Part shown: positions 4,560 to 8,916 of the stretch, in pieces
Layout: each line of letters begins with the position of its first letter
How positions within the stretch are numbered: the first letter of the stretch is position 1
NCBI GenBank assembly: GCA_020630355.1
Contig: JAHDBO010000071.1
Coordinates: forward strand, 1 to 8,916
Length of the DNA: 8,916 nt
Reading direction: 5' to 3'
Source: Saprospiraceae bacterium
Lineage (GTDB): Bacteria; Bacteroidota; Bacteroidia; Chitinophagales; Saprospiraceae
The notes under the pieces: model-generated
What the model was told of the DNA's origin: nothing
Databases searched by the model: none
What the model saw: only the letters and a program-made list of their open reading frames with translations
Made by a program: the position numbers and the translations under genes

Positions 4560-6010
4560 TAGAGAAGGAATTAGTATTGGAACAATTGCAAAGACTGTTT
4601 GAACGACAGTTCGGAACAGTAGCGACAACTATTGAAGCACTTCCTTTGTCGGGTTCTAATCGGCGTTATTTTCGCCTTTCGGCAAATGAATATAAAGCTA
4701 TAGGAACTTATCATCAACATCAAGAAGAGAATGAAGCCTTTGTGGGATTCGCACAACATTTTTATGAAAATGGAGTGCCCGTCCCCCAGATTTATCAAGT
4801 CGAACTAGAAGAGCAGGTCTATCTCCAAGAAGAGATTGAAGGAACTGCTCTCCTAGAAAAACTTCTGGATGCAAGGAAGAAAGGAGAAAATTTAGAACCT
4901 ATCTGGAATTTGTACAAAAAAACGCTGGCTGCGCTGGCACAGCTACAAACCAAAGGGGCAGCAGATTTGGATTATGGTCTTTGTTTCAATGGACAGGATT
5001 TTGATGCCGAGGCCATGCGCTGGGATTTGGATTACTTTAAGTATTATTTCTTGCGTGTATCTGGCTTGGAAGTGGATGAATCCAAACTGGAAAAAGATTT
5101 TCAGGCATTGACCGCCTACTTGGATAAAGTCCCTAGAGACTACTTTATGTTTCGGGATTTTCAGGGGCGTAATGTTTTAATAAAAGAGGGAAAACCCTAT
5201 TTTATAGATTTTCAAGGAGGCAAACGAGGCGCGCTGCCCTATGATGTGGTTGCCTTATTGTACCAAGCAAAAGCCAAAATCCCTAAGGCAAAACGGGAGG
5301 CATTACTCGATTTCTATATAGAAGAAGCTAATAAATATACGTCGGTTCATCCCGATTTCAAACGGCATTTTGAGGGTTTTGTGTTGCTACGGACGCTGCA
5401 AGTACTAGGAGCCTATGGCTTGAGAGGTTTGATTGAAGGGAAAGCACATTTTAAGGAAAGCATCCCTCTGGCATTGGCGAATTTGAAAGCTTTTTTGGAA
5501 GATTGGAAACTTCCCTTAGACTTGCCTTACCTGCGTCGATGTTTGACGGAATTGGTGCAGGCGGAAAGATTTGCAGGCTATGACGTGAAAAAAGGAAAGG
5601 CTAGCCCCTTACTCGTTGATGTCTGTTCCTTTTCCTACAAAAAAAGTGGTGTTCCAAAAGACACTTCTGGGCACGGCGGTGGCTTTGTCTTCGATTGTCG
5701 GGCATTGCACAACCCTGGACGATATACGCCTTATAAACAATTGACAGGACGGGACGAATCAGTGCAAAAATTCCTGCTCAGCAATTCTGAAATGCCCCAA
5801 TTCATGGAGGAAGTCTATAAAACAGTCGGAAGAGCAGTAGAGAATTATATCGAGCGCAATTTTGATTATCTATCGGTCAGTTTTGGCTGTACAGGCGGAC
5901 AGCACCGTTCGGTCTACGCAGCAGATACCTTGACGAAACACCTCAGGAAGCAATACGGCGTCAAAGTTCGTTTGACACACAAAGAACAACCACAACTTAT
6001 TGTGGATTGA
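4556..6010 (+). CDS. AmgK-like sugar kinase fused to RapZ C-terminal domain
   Basis: This is a 484-residue two-domain cytoplasmic protein. Residues about 1-320 form an aminoglycoside-phosphotransferase-fold kinase. SGSNRRYFRL (32-41) resembles the N-lobe signature of AmgK, the anomeric N-acetylmuramate/N-acetylglucosamine kinase. FRDFQGRN (199-206) is the catalytic loop with Asp201 and Asn206, but Phe199 stands where most relatives have His. IDFQ (217-220) supplies the metal-binding Asp218. Residues about 350-484 match the C-terminal domain of RapZ: FDCRALHNPGRY (379-390), LTGRDESV (396-403), GCTGGQHRSV (444-453). In E. coli RapZ this domain binds glucosamine-6-phosphate. The RapZ P-loop half is absent, replaced by the kinase. 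A role in amino-sugar or peptidoglycan recycling under sugar-phosphate control is inferred; the substrate is unknown. No MurU-like nucleotidyltransferase lies adjacent. Confidence 0.88.
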   Translation: MIEKELVLEQLQRLFERQFGTVATTIEALPLSGSNRRYFRLSANEYKAIGTYHQHQEENEAFVGFAQHFYENGVPVPQIYQVELEEQVYLQEEIEGTALLEKLLDARKKGENLEPIWNLYKKTLAALAQLQTKGAADLDYGLCFNGQDFDAEAMRWDLDYFKYYFLRVSGLEVDESKLEKDFQALTAYLDKVPRDYFMFRDFQGRNVLIKEGKPYFIDFQGGKRGALPYDVVALLYQAKAKIPKAKREALLDFYIEEANKYTSVHPDFKRHFEGFVLLRTLQVLGAYGLRGLIEGKAHFKESIPLALANLKAFLEDWKLPLDLPYLRRCLTELVQAERFAGYDVKKGKASPLLVDVCSFSYKKSGVPKDTSGHGGGFVFDCRALHNPGRYTPYKQLTGRDESVQKFLLSNSEMPQFMEEVYKTVGRAVENYIERNFDYLSVSFGCTGGQHRSVYAADTLTKHLRKQYGVKVRLTHKEQPQLIVD

Positions 6011-6252
6011 AGTACTGCTGACAATTGGACTGGGTAGTTGATTTGTTTATTTATGCTAGTAATTATTCTAAACGGTTTTGTGCATGAGAGATTTTAAATC
6101 CTTAGTAAATACAAGACCTTTGACCCATTCAAAATTCAGTCCCATATTTTTGAATATGTCGAAAAAAAGCAATTTCCAAAATTATAATCTTGCTCGACGA
6201 AGGAGAGTCAAAGATTAAATTTTGAGAAATGTGCGATTTCGACGGCATTTTG

Positions 6253-6276
6253 GTTCTTTTTTGCTGGAAAAAGAAC
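6253..6276. repeat. 9-bp perfect inverted repeat
   Basis: GTTCTTTTT (6253-6261) and AAAAAGAAC (6268-6276) flank a TGCTGG loop. No T-run follows on either strand, so it is not a standard terminator. It overlaps the candidate -33 element of the downstream gene and could be an operator, or chance in AT-rich DNA. Confidence 0.35.
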
Positions 6277-6289
6277 AATACTAACCTTG
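6260..6289 (+). promoter_or_regulatory. Candidate promoter of the ligase-like gene
   Basis: TTTG (6260-6263) and TAACCTTG (6282-6289) resemble the Bacteroidota -33/-7 pair, with an 18-base gap and one mismatch in the -7 box. The predicted start near 6294 leaves a leader of about 40-110 bases, depending on where translation begins. Confidence 0.35.
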
Positions 6290-6399
6290 GATTTTGGTAA
6301 TAAAAAAAGAAATTCGTTGACGAAAATAAATTAAAAACCATTCTGCTCGATTACATCAAAATATTACTCACCTCTTACAAAGCACAAGCCGCCGCCTTT

Positions 6400-7608
6400 G
6401 TGCTCCTTTGGATGTTGGGTTTGGTCTTAGATGCACAGATGATGCTTTCCATAGCCATGATAGCCCTGTCCGTACTCGCCGTATTCCAATGGGAGAGTAA
6501 TCGGCCCATTTTTAGAAAAAAACTAAAACAAAACTGGTCTGATTTCTGGTGCTATCCCTCTTATTGGATGCTTATGGCTTTCTTTTTCATTGTAGCGATG
6601 ACCTTACCCTACTCTACCGAATCGGGCGCATATATGCACAATCGCTTGATGATTAAATTACCCTTTTTGATGCTTCCTTTTGCCCTGTTCAGTGTGCCCA
6701 ATTGGACGAAAAAGGATTTGCACCGCTTGTTTTATGTCTTTGTGTTGCTGCTTGTGTTCGGTAGTATAAAAGTGCTATGGGCGTATTGGCTCAATTTTGA
6801 GCAGGCAACGGAAGAAGTTGGAAAAGGCGATGCCATTACACATGCGGTCAATCATATTCGATATAGTTTGATGGTCGTCGTTGGGATAATGCTCTTAATA
6901 GAGCTGTGGCGAAAGCAATTTGTGTTAAAACATCAATGGGAACGCCCTCTTCAAATCGGAATCGGTCTTTTTCTGGTTGTTTTTTTACACATTCTGGCGG
7001 CTAGAAGCGGTTTGGTCTTGTTCTATGCTTTGGTGTTCTACTATATAATGGAGTACATCTATCGTTCTAGACGCTATTTTTTGGGGATTGGAATGTTGGT
7101 TTTTTTGTTGACTTTGCCCCTGATGGCTTATAAGTTTGTCCCCAGTTTTCAAAAGAAAGTGAATTACGTCGTTTGGGATTTTAAGAAATTCCAAGAGGGG
7201 GAAATCATTGGTTATTCTGATGGGCAACGCTGGTTGTCGTGGCAGATTGGTTGGCAAATAGCCAAGGAAAACCCTGTTTTGGGTGTCGGTGCAGGAGACT
7301 TAAAACACGAAGTCTGGAATCATTACGAAACACATTACCCATCTATGGATAGGCAGCTCTATAAGATGCCGCACAATCAACTACTGACCGTTTGGGCAGG
7401 TTCGGGTTTGTTGGGGGTGGTTCTATTCTTGGCAGCGTTTGGTTACAGTTTTTGGTATAAAAAAAGCCGTCGTTTCAAACTGTTGACCCTGTTCAAGACA
7501 ATGCTCTTTTTGTCTTTTATGGTAGAAAATACGATTGAAAACGCCGTAGGGATTGCGCTTTTTTTGCTTTTTGAACTTTTATTTTTAAAATATCTCGAAC
7601 TCGATTAA
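6400..7608 (+). CDS. O-antigen ligase/polymerase-like membrane protein (Wzy_C type)
   Basis: This is a polytopic inner-membrane protein (402 residues from GTG 6400) with about ten hydrophobic segments. Family features seen are AARSGLVLFY (200-209) with the conserved Arg202, a periplasmic loop with SDGQRW (273-278), ENPVLGVGAGD (290-300), MPHNQLL (323-329) and ENTIENAVG (376-384). Such proteins join or polymerise lipid-linked glycans. Ligase and polymerase cannot be told apart from sequence alone. The start is doubtful: the frame is open back to the TAA at 6301-6303, and the peptide there (LKTILLDYIKILLTSYKAQ) looks like a real N terminus leading into the first membrane segment, yet it has no ATG, GTG or TTG. 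CTG 6343 or ATT 6340 after an A-rich stretch is possible. The 3' end overlaps the convergent lipoprotein gene by 24 bases. Confidence 0.85.
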   Translation: MLLWMLGLVLDAQMMLSIAMIALSVLAVFQWESNRPIFRKKLKQNWSDFWCYPSYWMLMAFFFIVAMTLPYSTESGAYMHNRLMIKLPFLMLPFALFSVPNWTKKDLHRLFYVFVLLLVFGSIKVLWAYWLNFEQATEEVGKGDAITHAVNHIRYSLMVVVGIMLLIELWRKQFVLKHQWERPLQIGIGLFLVVFLHILAARSGLVLFYALVFYYIMEYIYRSRRYFLGIGMLVFLLTLPLMAYKFVPSFQKKVNYVVWDFKKFQEGEIIGYSDGQRWLSWQIGWQIAKENPVLGVGAGDLKHEVWNHYETHYPSMDRQLYKMPHNQLLTVWAGSGLLGVVLFLAAFGYSFWYKKSRRFKLLTLFKTMLFLSFMVENTIENAVGIALFLLFELLFLKYLELD

Positions 7609-8250
7609 ATCAGAAATCGCCTTGCTTTGCACCTTGATAGTCGTCTTTTCCTCTTCGATATTCAATCGGTTGAGTCGATAGAAAAAGGCTTTGATTTTCC
7701 CTTTTGGTAAATGCTCGGTGGGTAAGATGAGCGTTCCTTTTTTATACTCCACTTCAATGGGGGGCATCAGTTTGCTTTGCACGATAAAAGCAGCAAATAC
7801 CTGCTCTGTTGCTTGAAGATTAGGAATGTTTGCCGCTAGAAAAATGGATTTTCCTTTAGGATAACGGTTTTGCTTTTTTTGTTGGACTTGCAGTGTTCCG
7901 AATGGAATATTGATTCGGTAGTTTTTTTTCTGATAATCCTCAAACGTAAATAAGAAGTTTTCCTCCAGCTCTTCACTTTCTAATTGATAAAAAAGCCCTT
8001 TGTTGGGTTTATAGATTTTCAGCATTTTTACACCGTTCAAAGCGATTTTATCCTCCGCAAAAATGGGTCGCTTATCCAGTCCGTCCCCAATATGGAGTAC
8101 GGCAGTCGCTTTCAGTTCTTGTGCGATAGCTTGATATTCGAGCCGAACATCGACATAAATGTTTTCTGGTTCAGGTATTTCCTTTTGGATGCAGCCCAAA
8201 ACCAAGCTCATTGAAGCTAATAAGACCAAATGAAGCAAGTACTTTTCCAT
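7585..8250 (-). CDS. Hypothetical lipoprotein
   Basis: The 221-residue product has a type II signal peptide: MEKYLLH, a hydrophobic core and lipobox LVLGC with Cys20. The mature part, starting IQKEIPEPENIYVDV, is charged and beta-rich with many Lys/Glu alternations and no recognisable motif. It is probably a membrane-anchored beta protein of unknown function. A -7 box lies just before the ATG, implying a very short or absent leader. It is convergent with the ligase-like gene, their 3' ends overlapping by 24 bases, so a shared function is possible but not shown. Confidence 0.88.
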   Translation of the reverse strand: MEKYLLHLVLLASMSLVLGCIQKEIPEPENIYVDVRLEYQAIAQELKATAVLHIGDGLDKRPIFAEDKIALNGVKMLKIYKPNKGLFYQLESEELEENFLFTFEDYQKKNYRINIPFGTLQVQQKKQNRYPKGKSIFLAANIPNLQATEQVFAAFIVQSKLMPPIEVEYKKGTLILPTEHLPKGKIKAFFYRLNRLNIEEEKTTIKVQSKAISDLIEFEIF

Positions 8251-8255
8251 ACGGA

Positions 8256-8263
8256 CAAAAATA
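8256..8263 (-). promoter_or_regulatory. -7 promoter box of the lipoprotein gene, leaderless geometry
   Basis: On the - strand the bases read TATTTTTG, an exact TAnnTTTG match, ending five bases before the ATG at 8250. The usual spacing puts the transcript start at about 8251, so the message would have 0-1 leader bases, as at mnmE. No clear TTG -33 element is seen about 20 bases upstream. Confidence 0.55.
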
Positions 8264-8412
8264 AACCTTGACGGAACTAATTAGCTGATTTTCTAGTTTA
8301 AAAATTAAAATTCGTTCCATTGATTGGACAGTTTTTAAGCCATTGTTCTTTAAAACTTTTTAAAAATAAATATTTATATCATTAGAGAGTGGCGAGATAA
8401 TGAAAAATCCAT

Positions 8413-8420
8413 TATATTTG
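8413..8420 (+). promoter_or_regulatory. -7 promoter box of tRNA-Cys
   Basis: TATATTTG is an exact TAnnTTTG match lying 15 bases before the mature tRNA 5' end, which predicts a start near 8425 and a precursor leader of about 11 bases. It overlaps a small inverted repeat, ATAATG/CATTAT (8397-8402, 8410-8415). A consensus -33 TTG is not seen. Confidence 0.6.
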
Positions 8421-8435
8421 CCATCCGAAATTAAT

Positions 8436-8506
8436 GGTCGGTTGGCCGAGCGGTTAGGCAGAGGTCTGCAAAACCTCGTACAGCGGTTCAAATCCGCTAC
8501 CGACCT
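8436..8506 (+). tRNA. tRNA-Cys(GCA)
   Basis: It has a canonical cloverleaf. Acceptor GGTCGGT/ACCGACC pairs fully; the D arm is GCC/GGC with GAGCGGTTA; anticodon stem GAGGT/ACCTC carries loop CTGCAAA and anticodon GCA (8468-8470). The variable loop is four bases, and the T arm is AGCGG-TTCAAAT-CCGCT. U73, the Cys identity base, is present (8506). The next bases are CCA (8507-8509), so the 3' CCA may be encoded here, unlike in the other tRNAs of this window. It stands alone with its own promoter box and terminator. Confidence 0.96.
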
Positions 8507-8510
8507 CCAA

Positions 8511-8544
8511 AAGCGTCTTTCAAGCAATTGAAAGGCGCTTTTTT
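8511..8544 (+). terminator. Strong Rho-independent terminator after tRNA-Cys
   Basis: AAGCGTCTTTCA (8511-8522) pairs with TGAAAGGCGCTT (8529-8540) over 12 bp with one G-U, around a 6-base loop. A run of T extends through 8544. It starts two bases after the CCA of tRNA-Cys. Confidence 0.9.
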
Positions 8545-8916
8545 GTTTGGGCTTCAAGTCAATTGAATATCGAAGCAGATCAACTTATTTTACATTCTTC
8601 CCTTCAACCTTATAAAAAACGCATTCTTCCCATTTTGCAAATGGAATGTCGTGACGGGGGTGAAAGAATGACCAGTTTGTTCCAAGATGCCCAAATACAC
8701 CTCAGCTCTTTGATTTGTTATTCGATGGTGTTCTAGCAAGACCTCCCTATTTATTAAGGCAGGGGCATTTTACAATACCCTCTCTTTTTCAGATTGGGTC
8801 AATTGGATATAGTAGTCAATAGAATGTAAATTGACTATTTCATCATTCCAAACCTGACACCATAATCTAATCCTGTCGTTCAACCCTTAGAAATGGTCGT
8901 TCGTCTCTCAGTGAGG
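8545..8916. other. 372-base end region without a recognised gene
   Basis: Two short frames read like protein but match no family I know. On +, TTG 8563 to TAG 8736 gives 57 codons beginning NIEADQLILHSSLQPYKKR after the start residue, with an internal ATG at 8641. On -, TTG 8883 to TAA 8770 gives 37 codons (LWCQVWNDEIVNLHSIDYYI within it). They point towards each other. They may be remnants of decayed genes or chance. No promoter, hairpin or RNA gene stands out. Confidence 0.4.

Larger units (their letters stand above)
6011..6399. other. 389-base region without a recognised gene
   Basis: This AT-rich stretch lies between the operon end and the ligase-like gene. A 44-codon basic frame (ATG 6084 to TAA 6218, ending ARRRRVKD) is visible but has no recognisable family. 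A 9-bp hairpin lies at 6253-6276. A box one mismatch from TAnnTTTG, TAACCTTG (6282-6289), follows TTTG at 6260-6263 with 18 bases between, and may drive the downstream gene. The last part (from about 6304) is in frame with the ligase-like gene and probably encodes its true N terminus. I see no convincing terminator after 6010. Confidence 0.45.

Noticed and set aside
6129..6341. 70-codon frame on the - strand in the gap
   Set aside because: Low-complexity Phe/Lys/Ser-rich product from AT-rich DNA, no promoter or family match; it overlaps the likely N-terminal codons of the ligase-like gene.
8360..8557. 65-codon frame on the - strand across tRNA-Cys
   Set aside because: It covers the tRNA-Cys gene, its promoter box and terminator in antisense; no independent coding evidence.

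Overview
The window looks like chromosomal DNA of a member of the Bacteroidota, perhaps of the Saprospiria (the class is a guess). The evidence is: TAnnTTTG-type -7 promoter boxes in front of several transcripts, no Shine-Dalgarno-like ribosome sites, tRNAs mostly without encoded CCA, two short lipoproteins with N-terminal signal sequences, and fusion of an AmgK-like kinase to a RapZ C-terminal domain, which I associate with this phylum.

Layout. 1-159 is a leader region ending in a promoter placed so that mnmE (160-1542, + strand) would be transcribed from its own start codon or next to it. 1815-2680 is a cluster of five tRNA genes on the + strand: Pro(TGG), Ile(GAT), Lys(TTT), Gln(TTG) and Glu(TTC), with AT-rich spacers carrying degenerate 7-base repeats and one perfect 22-base inverted repeat. 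It ends in a hairpin terminator at 2683-2714. 2726-3325 (- strand) is a lipoprotein gene. 3431-6010 (+ strand) is a probable three-gene operon: an RluA-type pseudouridine synthase, a VF530/DUF2132 protein, and a kinase/RapZ-C fusion, the last two overlapping by ATGA. 6011-6399 has no recognised gene. 6400-7608 (+) is an O-antigen ligase/polymerase-like membrane protein whose true start may lie upstream. It overlaps tail to tail by 24 bases with a second lipoprotein gene (7585-8250, -). 8436-8506 is tRNA-Cys(GCA), with its own -7 box and a strong terminator. 8545-8916 contains only short unassigned reading frames.

Functional themes. The left half is about RNA decoding. MnmE, with MnmG, modifies the wobble uridine of tRNAs such as Lys(UUU), Gln(UUG) and Glu(UUC), and exactly these three genes lie downstream of mnmE. 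A pseudouridine synthase follows after one gene. The right half concerns the cell envelope: a kinase related to peptidoglycan amino-sugar recycling fused to a domain that in RapZ senses glucosamine-6-phosphate, a polysaccharide ligase/polymerase-like protein and lipoproteins. I see no CRISPR array, transposase, integrase, toxin-antitoxin pair or defence system. The points most worth a second look are the mnmE-tRNA linkage, the tRNA-Pro gene with a 2-base interruption in its acceptor stem, the heptad repeats in the spacers, the two possibly leaderless transcripts and the kinase/RapZ-C fusion.
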